In this document: in pieces, positions 34,929 through 44,127 of the stretch
Position numbering within the stretch: the first letter of the stretch is position 1
Layout of the letters: each line of letters starts with the position of its first letter
Origin: Gammaproteobacteria bacterium
GTDB taxonomy: Bacteria > Pseudomonadota > Gammaproteobacteria > Eutrophobiales > Eutrophobiaceae
NCBI GenBank assembly: GCA_004297165.1
Contig: SCUJ01000006.1
Coordinates: 1,302,464-1,366,463, forward strand
Direction of reading: 5' to 3'
Length of the DNA stretch: 64,000 nucleotides
Notes under the pieces: generated by a model
Told to the model about the DNA's origin: nothing
Database searches by the model: none
Seen by the model: the letters and a program-made list of their open reading frames with translations, nothing else
Translations under genes and position numbers: made by a program

Positions 34929-37821
34929 AATTAATTTCTTAACGCGGCACGGCCTGACCCTGAAGCTCACGGCCATGGTCACCCTGCTCGTGATCCTCAC
35001 CGCGCTGGTGGTCGGTTATTTCTATGGCCGGCGCTTCTACGATCGCCTGGTCGAACGGGAACTCACGCAGCTCAATCAAGATGTCGAGTATGCGAGGTTG
35101 AGCCTGCAAGCGGCGATCGACGATCTCGAGAGCGATGTCCTGTTTCTCGCCGCTTCCGGCACGGCGCAGCGGCTGGCCCGCGCCACCGCGGCCGGCGGCA
35201 TCGACCCCGTGCTGGGGCTGGACCGATCCTGGATCCACCGGCAACTGCAAGGGCAGATGCTGGACCTCGCGGCCTCCGAACCGACTTACCAGCAAATCCG
35301 CCTGATCGACGGAGCCGGACTGGGCCGCGAGATCATCCGCGTGGAGCGCGACGAGGCCAGCGGCGCCGTTTTGCTGGCGCCGGATCCACTGCTCCAGGCG
35401 AAGGGCGACCGGCCCTATGTCAAGGAGACGCTCAAGCTCCCCGCGGGCGAGGTCTTTATCTCGGACCTGGACATCAACCAGGAGCGCCCCGGCCTCAAGG
35501 CCCCGCCGGTCCCCGTGCTGCGGGCGGCCACGCCGATCCGCAGCGGGGCGCAGCCGCCCTTCGGGGTCCTGGTCATCAACCGGGACATGCGGCCCATGTT
35601 CGCCGAACTTGCCCGCCTGGTCGAGTCGTCCGGCGAGGTCTATCTCATCGGCGGACAAACCACCTTCGACCTGCATGCCCTGCATGAGGCGCCCGAGGGT
35701 TATGTCTGGTTTCCCGCCGAGATCGAAACCGATTTCCCGCTGCTCGGCGCGGCCCTTGCCCGGGCCACGGCGCCGTCGGGGACCTTCAAGGAATCGATCA
35801 ACGACAGCGAATACGTCATCGCCTACACGACCGTGCTCCCGAATGCGGAAAATCCGGCACAGTCCATCAGGATCGTCCTCGCCGCGCCCTACACGGCCGT
35901 GATCGAGGGCGCCCAGGGGATCCTGCACACCGGGATCCTCATCAGCCTCTTCATGGTGCCCGCCATCGTCTTCTTCAGCCTGTACACCTTTAACAAAATG
36001 ACCCTCCCGCTGCGGCGCATGAAGGAGGCGGTCGAGGCCTATGCCTCCGGACGCGGGGATGTCCAGTTCCCCGTCAACGCCGGCAACGAGTTCGGCGTCC
36101 TCGCCCAGGCCTTCCGCGACATGCAAGGCCGGATCGACCAGCAGACCGCGGAGTTGCGCAATTACGCCGGGCAGCTTCGCGAGGCGCAGCGGCTGGCCAA
36201 GCTGGGCTTCTGGGAGAGCGATATGAAACATCACAAATACTACTGGTCGGAGGAGATCTATACGATCCTCGGCCTCGACCCGGCCACCTATGCCCCGCAA
36301 CCGGACTGGATCCTGAAGATCGTGCATCCGGAGGATCTTGTGGCGGTCAAGGCAACCATCAAGGCAAGTTTCCACAGCCAGAGCTTCATACCTATCGAAC
36401 ATCGCATCATCCGTCCGGATGGCGGGATCCGGCACGTCCTCGTCCAGGGCGAGGCCAAGGAAACGGAGGCCAACCGCGTCACCTGGGCGCTGGGAACGAT
36501 GATGGACATCACCGAGCGCAAGCTGGCTGAACTCGATCTCCAGCGGGCCAAGGAGGCGGCGGAGCTGGCGAACGAGACCAAGTCCCGCTTCCTGGCCAAC
36601 ATGAGCCACGAGTTGCGCACCCCCTTGAACGCCATCATCGGCTACTCCGAGATGCTGCTCGAAGACGCCGAACTGGCCGGAGACCCAACCGCTGTCGCCG
36701 ATCTCCGCAAGATCATCGGCGCCGGGCGCCATCTCCTCGCGGTGATCAGCGATATCCTCGATCTCTCCAAGATCGAGGCCGGCAAGATGGACCTGGTGCT
36801 GGAGTCCTTCGCGGTCGAGGATCTGATTGGCGAGATCGTCGCGGCCTTGAAGCCCCAGATCCAGAAGAAAGGGATTCGACTGCGCGTGGCGGTCGACCCC
36901 ACGTTGACAGACATCACCACGGACCCCGTGCGCCTGCGCCAGTGCCTTCTGAACCTCATGAGCAACGCCGTCAAGTTCACAGAAGACGGCGAGATCGCCC
37001 TCACGGTCGAACGCGATCCGGCGGCCGATCGGGAATGGCTGATCTTCCGGGTCAGCGATACCGGCATCGGTATGAGTCAGGATCAAGTCGCCCGGATCTT
37101 CGATGCCTTCAGCCAGGCGGATGTTCATATCGCTGCGAGATACGGTGGGACCGGTCTCGGGCTCGCCATCGTGCGCGACCTCTGCGCGCTCATGGGCGGC
37201 GAGATTGGCATCGAGAGCGCGCCCGGCAAGGGCAGCGCCTTCACGCTGCGCCTGCCCCGGAACGGCGGACCTAATGAGCCTCTGAATAAACTCGAATCCG
37301 TTCGCCCTGAGCTTGTCGAAGGGCAACGAATTCGAACGGAATCGACGAGTATTCCATTCGTGCTTCGACAGGCTCAGCACGAACGGGAACTTGCGCAGGG
37401 CTTCACTAACAGCGCGCCCAAGGCAACGCCCCGCCGCAACGAGGGTCTGCCTATAGCCCTGATCATCGACGACGAAGCGCCGGCCCGCGAGATCCTCTCG
37501 CATTACCTCATCAAATCCGGTCTGGTGGCAGTGACGGCCAGTAACGGCCGGGAGGGCCTCGCTCAGGCGCGGGAACTGCGGCCGCGCGTGATCCTCCTCG
37601 ATATCATCATGCCGGAGATGGACGGCTGGGAGGTGCTCGCGAAACTCAAGGCGGACCCGGCGCTCGCCCACATCCCGGTGATCATCTGCACCGTGCTGGA
37701 GGATCGGGAGAACAGCCTGGCCCTCGGGGCGGATGAATTCCTGCCCAAACCGATCAAATACGAACGCCTACAGGCCGCCCTGGCGCGGCTGCTACGCCAG
37801 TCACTGGAGATGCGCCCGTGA
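34909..37821 (+). CDS. Membrane hybrid histidine kinase with extracytoplasmic sensor and C-terminal receiver
   Basis: 970 residues. A first membrane helix (about 20-42) and a second (about 342-362) bracket a 300-residue periplasmic sensor of double-Cache-like character. HAMP (365-418), a PAS domain (425-545), the H-box NMSHELRTPLNAIIGYSEM (near 565) and an HATPase (NAVKFT, DTGIGM, GTGLGL) follow, then a receiver (845-965, LLDIIMPEMDG). Residues about 797-826, between HATPase and receiver, are encoded by an inserted palindromic repeat and look unlike the rest of the protein. Kinase motifs are intact. It overlaps the preceding PAS-GGDEF-EAL gene by 20 bases and the next kinase gene by 4. Confidence 0.9.
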   Translation: MNSSTPKINFLTRHGLTLKLTAMVTLLVILTALVVGYFYGRRFYDRLVERELTQLNQDVEYARLSLQAAIDDLESDVLFLAASGTAQRLARATAAGGIDPVLGLDRSWIHRQLQGQMLDLAASEPTYQQIRLIDGAGLGREIIRVERDEASGAVLLAPDPLLQAKGDRPYVKETLKLPAGEVFISDLDINQERPGLKAPPVPVLRAATPIRSGAQPPFGVLVINRDMRPMFAELARLVESSGEVYLIGGQTTFDLHALHEAPEGYVWFPAEIETDFPLLGAALARATAPSGTFKESINDSEYVIAYTTVLPNAENPAQSIRIVLAAPYTAVIEGAQGILHTGILISLFMVPAIVFFSLYTFNKMTLPLRRMKEAVEAYASGRGDVQFPVNAGNEFGVLAQAFRDMQGRIDQQTAELRNYAGQLREAQRLAKLGFWESDMKHHKYYWSEEIYTILGLDPATYAPQPDWILKIVHPEDLVAVKATIKASFHSQSFIPIEHRIIRPDGGIRHVLVQGEAKETEANRVTWALGTMMDITERKLAELDLQRAKEAAELANETKSRFLANMSHELRTPLNAIIGYSEMLLEDAELAGDPTAVADLRKIIGAGRHLLAVISDILDLSKIEAGKMDLVLESFAVEDLIGEIVAALKPQIQKKGIRLRVAVDPTLTDITTDPVRLRQCLLNLMSNAVKFTEDGEIALTVERDPAADREWLIFRVSDTGIGMSQDQVARIFDAFSQADVHIAARYGGTGLGLAIVRDLCALMGGEIGIESAPGKGSAFTLRLPRNGGPNEPLNKLESVRPELVEGQRIRTESTSIPFVLRQAQHERELAQGFTNSAPKATPRRNEGLPIALIIDDEAPAREILSHYLIKSGLVAVTASNGREGLAQARELRPRVILLDIIMPEMDGWEVLAKLKADPALAHIPVIICTVLEDRENSLALGADEFLPKPIKYERLQAALARLLRQSLEMRP
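37298..37386. repeat. Palindromic repeat inserted in frame in a kinase gene
   Basis: Two facing arms, CCGTTCGCCCTGAGCTTG plus TCGAAGGGC at 37298-37324 and GTGCTTCGACAGGCTCAG plus CACGAACGG at 37360-37386, flank a 35-base centre. Arms are inverted copies with few mismatches. The 30 codons it contributes keep the reading frame (peptide SVRPELVEG and VLRQAQHER). This dyad is of a type usually found between genes. Confidence 0.85.
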
Positions 37822-39659
37822 AATACCTCTTACACATCGGCATCGCTCTCCTGATGGCGGGGATATTCCTCATCGACAGGCACACTCCGCTCGGCATCGC
37901 CATCGGTGTGTTGTACGTCGTCCCGGTGCTGCTCTCGCTCGGGGCGCGCAACGAGCGGTTCTGCCTCGGGATCACCCTGGCCTGCACCCTCCTCATCTTC
38001 TTCGGCATGTACAAGATAGCCCCGGAAACCGTGGAGACCTGGAGTATCGCCGCCAACCGCGCGCTCTCCTGTCTGGTCGTCTGGGTCACCGCAATACTCG
38101 GACTGCTGCGCCTGCGCGGCGAACAGGCCCTGCGCCGGGCGCGGGACGCCGCCGAGGCGGCCACCCGCAGCAAGGCGCAGTTCCTCGCCCACATGAGCCA
38201 CGAATTGCGCACCCCGTTGACCGCCATCATCGGTTACAGCGAGATGCTGGAAGAGGACGCCGAACACTACGGGCACCCGACCATCCGCTCCGATCTGCGG
38301 CGCATCCACACCGCCGGCCGGCACCTGATGGACCTCATCGGCGACATCCTCGACCTCTCCAGGATCGAGGCGGGCAAACTGACCCTGACCCCGCGGACCT
38401 TCACCTTGGGCGAGCTGCTCGAGCCCATCCGCACCACGCTGCTGCCGCTCGCCTCGGTGCATCACAACACCCTGACTATCCAGGCCCCGGAACACGAGAT
38501 CGTGCATGCGGACCCGCTCAGGCTGCGCCAGTGCCTGATGAATCTCTTGAGCAACGCCGCCAAATTCACCGAACGCGGCGAGATCACTCTAAAGGTCGAG
38601 CGCCGCCTCGCGGCCACCGGCATGGATTTCATATTCACAGTCGGCGATACCGGCATCGGGATGTCCCCGGAAACCCTGGACAAGGTCTTCGATGCCTTCG
38701 TCCAGGCGGCGGATGGCCCATCCGCGGGCCATGGCGGGGCCGGGCTCGGCCTCACCATCACCAGGGAGCTGGCGCAGCTCATGGGCGGGGGGCTCCGCGT
38801 CGAGAGCGCGCCGGGGAAGGGATCGTTCTTCACCCTGTGGCTGCCGCAACCGCAACGCAAACTCCTGCCGATCGAACCGACCAAAGAGCAGGCCACGGCC
38901 GGGGACGGCAACCTGCCGCTGGTGCTGGTTATCGATGACGAGACGGAGTCCAGGGAATTGCTGAGCCGCACCTTTGCCGGCAAGGGTTATCGGACAGTCA
39001 CGGCCGCAAGCGGCGAGGAGGGCCTGCGGCTCGCCCGCAGCTTGCGGCCCGCCGCCATCACCCTCGATGTCCTGATGCCGGAGCTCTCCGGGTGGGACAC
39101 GCTCGCGGCGCTCAAGGCCGACCCGGAGGTCTGCGCCATCCCCGTCATCATGGTCACCATCGTGGACGAGGCGAATCACGGTTTCGCGCTCGGGGCCAGC
39201 GATTACCTCGTCAAGCCCATCGACCGCGACCGCCTGCTCGAACTGTTGGAGCATTATTGCCTGAAGGCCGAATGCACCGCGCTGGTGGTGGAGGACGACC
39301 CCATCACCCGCGAGCTGCTGGCGCGGACGCTGGAAAAGGCCGGCTGGTGGGTGCGGGAGGCCGTCAATGGCCGCCAGGCGCTTGCGGTGCTCGCTGAAGA
39401 ACGGCCGGACGTGATCCTGCTCGACCTCGTGATGCCGGAGATGGACGGCTTCGAATTCGTCGAGGCCCTGCAACGGGACGAATCCCGGCGCGACATCCCG
39501 GTGGTGCTGCTGACCGCGAAGGACCTTAACGCCGAGGACCACCGGCGCCTGAACGGGCTCGTCACCTCCATCATCGAAAAGACGCATTATCGGGGCGAGG
39601 ATCTACTGGGCGCGGTGCTGCGGCAGCTCCGCGCGCAGATCCCGCCCGCGTCGAGGTAA
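37818..39659 (+). CDS. Membrane hybrid histidine kinase with two C-terminal receivers
   Basis: 613 residues from a GTG start overlapping the previous stop (GTGA). Four hydrophobic segments (residues 4-100) include the FLIDRHTPLGIAIGVLYVVP stretch and a conserved NR before the last helix. The H-box MSHELRTPLTAIIGYSEM is near 135; the HATPase has NAAKFT, DTGIGM and, atypically, GAGLGL. Two receivers follow (about 372-490 and 495-605), with LDVLMPELSG and LDLVMPEMDG. There is no PAS domain, so the sensing part is the membrane module itself. The same N-terminal module occurs in the kinases at 39659 and 52141. Confidence 0.88.
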   Translation: MKYLLHIGIALLMAGIFLIDRHTPLGIAIGVLYVVPVLLSLGARNERFCLGITLACTLLIFFGMYKIAPETVETWSIAANRALSCLVVWVTAILGLLRLRGEQALRRARDAAEAATRSKAQFLAHMSHELRTPLTAIIGYSEMLEEDAEHYGHPTIRSDLRRIHTAGRHLMDLIGDILDLSRIEAGKLTLTPRTFTLGELLEPIRTTLLPLASVHHNTLTIQAPEHEIVHADPLRLRQCLMNLLSNAAKFTERGEITLKVERRLAATGMDFIFTVGDTGIGMSPETLDKVFDAFVQAADGPSAGHGGAGLGLTITRELAQLMGGGLRVESAPGKGSFFTLWLPQPQRKLLPIEPTKEQATAGDGNLPLVLVIDDETESRELLSRTFAGKGYRTVTAASGEEGLRLARSLRPAAITLDVLMPELSGWDTLAALKADPEVCAIPVIMVTIVDEANHGFALGASDYLVKPIDRDRLLELLEHYCLKAECTALVVEDDPITRELLARTLEKAGWWVREAVNGRQALAVLAEERPDVILLDLVMPEMDGFEFVEALQRDESRRDIPVVLLTAKDLNAEDHRRLNGLVTSIIEKTHYRGEDLLGAVLRQLRAQIPPASR

Positions 39660-41812
39660 TGATGAAAAATCTCTTTCACGTCGGGATCGCCCTTTTCCTC
39701 CTCGGGATCTTCGCCCTCGATCTAAACACCCCGCTCGGCTTCGCCGACGGCGTTCTCTATGTAATCCCCGTCCTGCTCGCCCTGCGCGGTAATGACGAAC
39801 GCCTGACCCTGAACGTCGCCCTCCTCGGCGCCGTACTGGTGCTGGCCGGTCAGTACCTCTCGCCGCCAGGCAACGATCAGATGACCCCGGTGCTGTTCAA
39901 CCGCTCTGTCGCCTTCCTGGCGATTTGGGCCACGGCCTGGCTCGGGATCCTCGGCGCCCGCAAGGATCGGCATTTGCGCAACATGATCGAAACGGTGAAC
40001 GAGGGGGTCATCACCATAAATGACGAAGGCCGGATCCTGGAATTCAACCCCGCCGCCGAGCGAACCTTCGGCTATCGTGCGGCGGAGATTCAGGGGAAAA
40101 ACGTCAAACTGCTGATGCCGGATCCCTACAGCAGCGCACACGACGGCTATCTTAAACGCTACCGGGAGACCGGCGAGGCGCGGGTGATCGGTTTTGTCCG
40201 GGAACTCACGGGCGTGCGGAAAAATGGGGCGATCTTCCCGCTCGAACTGACGCTCAGCGAGATGCGTAGAGGCAGAAAGCGGCTCTTCACGGGCCTCGTG
40301 CGCGACATCGAGGACCGGCGGCGCACGGAGCGGGAGTTGCAACGTAACGCGGCGCGGCTCGAACTCGCCCAGCACATTGCGGGTCTCGGTTTCTATGAAA
40401 CGGATTGGGGGACTGGCGAGACCTATTGGTCCGACGAGATCTACCGGATCTACGACCTGGACAACACCGGCGGCAAACCCGACTTCGAACTCATCGTCGC
40501 CAGGATCCATCCGGAGGATCGCCCCAAGGTCCTGGAGGCGATCGAGCGCTCGCGGAAGACCGGCGGCATTTACGACGACAAGCACCGCCTGATCACCCGC
40601 GCGGGCGAGATTAGACACGTCCATGTGCGCGGCGGTCCGCACCCGGACCCCGCCTCCGGCGAACGCAAGTTGTTCGGCACGATCATGGACATCACCGACC
40701 GGGAACGGCAGATTCAAACCATCGCCCGTTACCACGATATCGTGGACGCCACCGACGAACTGATGATGTTCATCGACTGTGATTACGTCTACCGGGCGGT
40801 GAACACGGCCTTTCTCAAGTCCGCAAAAAAGAGCAGGGAAGAGGTCATCGGCCGCACCGTATGCGAGATCATGGGAAAGGACTTCTTCATGGGTATGGCG
40901 AAGGCGGAGATCGACCGCTGCCTGCAAGGCGAGTCCCTGCATATCCAGCACTGGATGAAGAGCTTCGATGCGGGTGAGATCTTCCTGGATATCCATTTCA
41001 ATCCCTCTATGGGTTCTTCCGGCTCGATCGACGGCGTGGTGATTAACGCGCGCGACGAGACGGAACGGAAGAACTTCGAGGTCGCCCTCGAGAACGCCAA
41101 GGTGCAGGCGGAGACCGCGAACCGGACCAGGGCGCAGTTTCTCGCCAGCATGAGCCACGAACTGCACACCCCTCTCACCGCCATCATCGGCTACAGCGAG
41201 ATGCTGCGGGACCAGGCTGAGGAAGACGGCCGGACGCAGACGATTCCGGATCTGGAAAATATCCGGAAAGCGGGCGTGCATCTGCTCACGCTCATCGACA
41301 ACATCCTCGACACGGCGAGCCTCGAGGCCGGGCAGATCACGCTCTATCCACGGCGCTTCAAACTGCGCGAGATGCTCGATGAGGCAGGCAGCGCGGCGCA
41401 GGCGTCGATTACCGAACACGGCAACAGTTTCGCGCTCGAGATCGCGCCGGATGTCGACACCATGACCACCGATCCATTCCGTCTGCGCCAATGCCTCATC
41501 CATCTCCTGGATAACGCCGCCAAATTCACGAGCAGGGGAGAGATCCGCCTCGGCGTCCGCGCCGTGCAACGGCACGACAAATGGCTGGAGTTCAGCGTGA
41601 GCGATACCGGCAGCGGCATGACGGCGGAGCAATTGCAGGGTCTGTTCAAGGCCGCGCCCCCTCAGAACGGCCAGGCCAATACCGGCGTGAACGGCCCCGG
41701 TCTGGGTCTCGTCATCGTGCACGGGCTGGTGAAACTGATGGGCGGGGAGATCCGCGTGACGAGCGAGGCGGGCAAGGGATCGTGCTTTACCATCTCACTG
41801 CCGGCGTATTGA
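39659..41812 (+). CDS. Membrane multi-PAS histidine kinase
   Basis: 717 residues; the ATG overlaps the previous stop by one base (TAATG). The same four-helix N-terminal module (FALDLNTPLGFADGVLYVIP) is followed by three PAS domains (about 105-230, 235-350, 355-475). The first is FixL-like (NPAAERTFGY). The H-box reads SHELHTPLTAIIG, with His in place of the usual Arg, and the ATP lid is GPGLGL instead of GTGLGL; activity may be altered. No receiver is fused. It ends a run of five same-strand signalling genes starting at 32852 with overlaps, so they likely form one operon. Confidence 0.86.
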   Translation: MMKNLFHVGIALFLLGIFALDLNTPLGFADGVLYVIPVLLALRGNDERLTLNVALLGAVLVLAGQYLSPPGNDQMTPVLFNRSVAFLAIWATAWLGILGARKDRHLRNMIETVNEGVITINDEGRILEFNPAAERTFGYRAAEIQGKNVKLLMPDPYSSAHDGYLKRYRETGEARVIGFVRELTGVRKNGAIFPLELTLSEMRRGRKRLFTGLVRDIEDRRRTERELQRNAARLELAQHIAGLGFYETDWGTGETYWSDEIYRIYDLDNTGGKPDFELIVARIHPEDRPKVLEAIERSRKTGGIYDDKHRLITRAGEIRHVHVRGGPHPDPASGERKLFGTIMDITDRERQIQTIARYHDIVDATDELMMFIDCDYVYRAVNTAFLKSAKKSREEVIGRTVCEIMGKDFFMGMAKAEIDRCLQGESLHIQHWMKSFDAGEIFLDIHFNPSMGSSGSIDGVVINARDETERKNFEVALENAKVQAETANRTRAQFLASMSHELHTPLTAIIGYSEMLRDQAEEDGRTQTIPDLENIRKAGVHLLTLIDNILDTASLEAGQITLYPRRFKLREMLDEAGSAAQASITEHGNSFALEIAPDVDTMTTDPFRLRQCLIHLLDNAAKFTSRGEIRLGVRAVQRHDKWLEFSVSDTGSGMTAEQLQGLFKAAPPQNGQANTGVNGPGLGLVIVHGLVKLMGGEIRVTSEAGKGSCFTISLPAY

Positions 41813-41822
41813 AAATTACATA

Positions 41823-41888
41823 GAGCGATCACAAGGATCGCCCCTACATCATAATGACACGGCCATAATCGCCGTGTTTTCCTGGCGC
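41823..41888. repeat. GATC-type dyad plus TGACAC-GTGTTTTC dyad
   Basis: A GATC-type dyad (41823-41847) is followed by TGACACGG, CCATAATCG, CCGTGTTTTCCTGGCG (41855-41887). The second element recurs at 52035, 54421 and 54484. Both lie between the convergent kinase and S9-like genes. Confidence 0.75.
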
Positions 41889-41908
41889 AGTAGTCTTTCG
41901 ACGACCTG

Positions 41909-43861
41909 TCAGAAATTCGCGTCGAGGAATTCCCCTATCCTGGCCAGCAGATCGATGCGGTAACGCTCCGTCCAGATGGTGTGTTCGGCGTGCTCGTATT
42001 CGGCGGTCTCCACCTTCACGCCGCCGCTCTTCAGGGCCAGGGCGAGATCCTCGAATTGCGCATAAGGCACGGTGTAATCCTTCGCCGCCTGGATCAGCAG
42101 GACCGGGGCCTTGATCGCCCTGGCGCGCTCCTCCGGCGATCCGAACTGCGCCCTGGCCGCGTCGGGACCGCCGGCAAAGCTCAGGAATCTTCGGCCGCTG
42201 ACCATGTTGCGCCCCATCATGCCCAGCTTCTCCGGATTGCCCGGACCGCCGATGCTGACGGTGCATTTATACATCCCGGGGTCCGCGCTACCGCTCATGA
42301 GCGCGGCATAACCGCCGAAGCCCCAACCGACGATACAAACCCCGGCCGGGTCCGCGATCTTCTGATCGATCAGATATTTCGCGCCGGCGCCGATATCGCC
42401 GCTCGCCCGTTCCCAATCACGGAATGCGCCATTGCCTTCCCAGTCCTTGCCGAAGCCCATGGACCCGCGGTAATTCGCCTGGAGCACGGCATAACCGCTC
42501 GCGTTCAGGAACTGCACCAGAAAATCGTGGCCATTGATCCGGCGGTTGCTCGCCGAATCGTAGGGCAGGATCACCGCGGGCAGCCCCGTCCGCGCCGCGC
42601 CTGGAGGCAGGCTCAGATAACCGGGGATTTGGGCGCCGTCCTGTCCCGCGTAAGTGACGGTCTTCACCTCCGCGGGGGGATGTTCCTTCAGGCGCGACCA
42701 GGCCGTGCCGATCTTCGCCAGCTCGTTCTGCTCGCTGTCGAACCGGTAATAACTGCCGGCGTCATTTTTCGTATCGATGCTCACGAGATAATAACGGCCG
42801 CTCCAGTCCTCATCGACGATAACGATCCGATCGTCGGGGTACAGCAACGTCAGGCGATCGTAAACGTCCTTCACCTTCGGGTCGAAATACGCCTGATACT
42901 CGCGCTCCAGGTTGTAGGTCACGCCGACGATGCGATTGTATTTGCCCATCCGGACAGGCTGCCCGACATCCGCCTCGGGATGGCCGAAGACCAGGCGGGT
43001 CGTTGCCCCGGCGGCGAGATTCATGGCGAACAGGGCATAGCGTCCGTTATTGATGTCGGTGTAAAGCAGCTCGTCGAGGTTCGCCCCGAAACCGAGCGGC
43101 ATGAAGCGATCGTCGCCGTCCCGCGCGGCGGCCCGGTGGATCTCCTCCCATTTCCCCTCCTCGCCGGATCGGGCATGCCACGCATTCTCGGTCTGGCTGG
43201 AACTCATGTATGCACGGGCGACGCCGTGACCGTCCGTAATCCAGCTCCGCGCCCCCTTCTTGCGTTTCACGAAGGTCTTGGGATCGCCGCCCTTGGTGAT
43301 GTCGAGGCGGGCGAGCCCCGCGCCATCCATCGCCGATTCGAGGATCGCCACGTGGTCCTTGTCGTCCGGCAACCAGTCGATGACGAAGTCCTGCGCACCC
43401 ATCATGCCAAACGGATTGCCGGCGAATACCTGCATGCCGCTGCCGTCGAGGTTGACCGCCGACACCTGGTTTCGCGCGTAATACTTGCCCTGTCCCTGTT
43501 GCTGTGGCGGCCCGAACGTCGGCCGTCCCTGGACCTTGTCGATCGAGCTGATGCCGCACAGAAAGCGTTCGGTGCTGGCCCAACGGCACCATTTAAGTTC
43601 GACCTCGTCCTTCTTGCCGTAGGCGATCACGCCGCTCACCTTCTTGGAGTCGAAATCGAGCGTCCGCAGAAACTCGAAACCATCGGGATGGGTCTGGAGG
43701 AAGGCCATCAGCGACCCGTCCGGCGAAAGCCGGGGCGACTGGATGTCCGGATGCGAGCCATAGGCCACGGCCAGCGGGCTGGTCTTGAGATCGGCCTCCG
43801 CGGCGGCGGCCGCGGTTGTCAGCATCAGGAAAAAGCAAGCGATCAGACTGGAACGTAACAT
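41909..43861 (-). CDS. S9 prolyl-oligopeptidase-like protein lacking the catalytic serine
   Basis: 650 residues from the ATG at 43861 with a strong GGGGGGAG site. A signal peptide ends TTAAAAA. Residues about 30-380 are beta-propeller, 400-650 an alpha/beta hydrolase. The nucleophile elbow reads GWGFGGY where the family has GWSxGG, so Ser is Gly514 (codon GGC at 42322-42320). The catalytic Asp (AAKDYTVPY, Asp595) and His (EHAEHTIW, His624 or His627) remain. It is exported and probably cannot hydrolyse peptides by the normal mechanism; it may be a binding protein. The reading frame is intact, so this is not ordinary decay. It lies alone between repeats. Confidence 0.88.
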   Translation of the reverse strand: MLRSSLIACFFLMLTTAAAAAEADLKTSPLAVAYGSHPDIQSPRLSPDGSLMAFLQTHPDGFEFLRTLDFDSKKVSGVIAYGKKDEVELKWCRWASTERFLCGISSIDKVQGRPTFGPPQQQGQGKYYARNQVSAVNLDGSGMQVFAGNPFGMMGAQDFVIDWLPDDKDHVAILESAMDGAGLARLDITKGGDPKTFVKRKKGARSWITDGHGVARAYMSSSQTENAWHARSGEEGKWEEIHRAAARDGDDRFMPLGFGANLDELLYTDINNGRYALFAMNLAAGATTRLVFGHPEADVGQPVRMGKYNRIVGVTYNLEREYQAYFDPKVKDVYDRLTLLYPDDRIVIVDEDWSGRYYLVSIDTKNDAGSYYRFDSEQNELAKIGTAWSRLKEHPPAEVKTVTYAGQDGAQIPGYLSLPPGAARTGLPAVILPYDSASNRRINGHDFLVQFLNASGYAVLQANYRGSMGFGKDWEGNGAFRDWERASGDIGAGAKYLIDQKIADPAGVCIVGWGFGGYAALMSGSADPGMYKCTVSIGGPGNPEKLGMMGRNMVSGRRFLSFAGGPDAARAQFGSPEERARAIKAPVLLIQAAKDYTVPYAQFEDLALALKSGGVKVETAEYEHAEHTIWTERYRIDLLARIGEFLDANF

Positions 43862-43974
43862 TGGAACTCCCCCCATTTGATTTGCCGGCGCGCCGATCGT
43901 GTCGATCCGGCATCCGTTGTATTTATGACCTGAAACAGAACTATAGCTCTGATTTTTGCCGGCCTCAATTGCTG

Positions 43975-44105
43975 TGTCCCTCACCCTCTCCCGTCTAGGG
44001 AGAGGGGATCCTGTAGACAATCCTGCCTTCCCCTGATGGATGAGGTGAGGTACGGATAAACAATACTCCCTCCCCCCGCGCGGGGGAGGGTTGGGGAGAG
44101 GGGGA
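43975..44105. repeat. CCCTCTCCC-type hairpins downstream of ccmI
   Basis: The segment holds CCCTCACCCTCTCCCG/GGGAGAGGGG (43978-44008) and a stronger dyad CCCTCCCCC, CGCGCG, GGGGAGGG (44068-44090). They follow the end of the ccm operon on the minus strand and could end its transcription, although there is no U-run. The rest of 43862-44127 has nothing I can name. Confidence 0.6.
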
Positions 44106-44127
44106 AATACGGCTCGCGCTCGACGAA

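Noticed and set aside
34939-37671. A 910-codon open frame on the minus strand opposite the hybrid kinase
   Set aside because: It is the antisense shadow of a clear kinase gene in GC-rich DNA; its translation has no recognisable domain and is rich in Gly, Arg, Asp and His as such shadows are.
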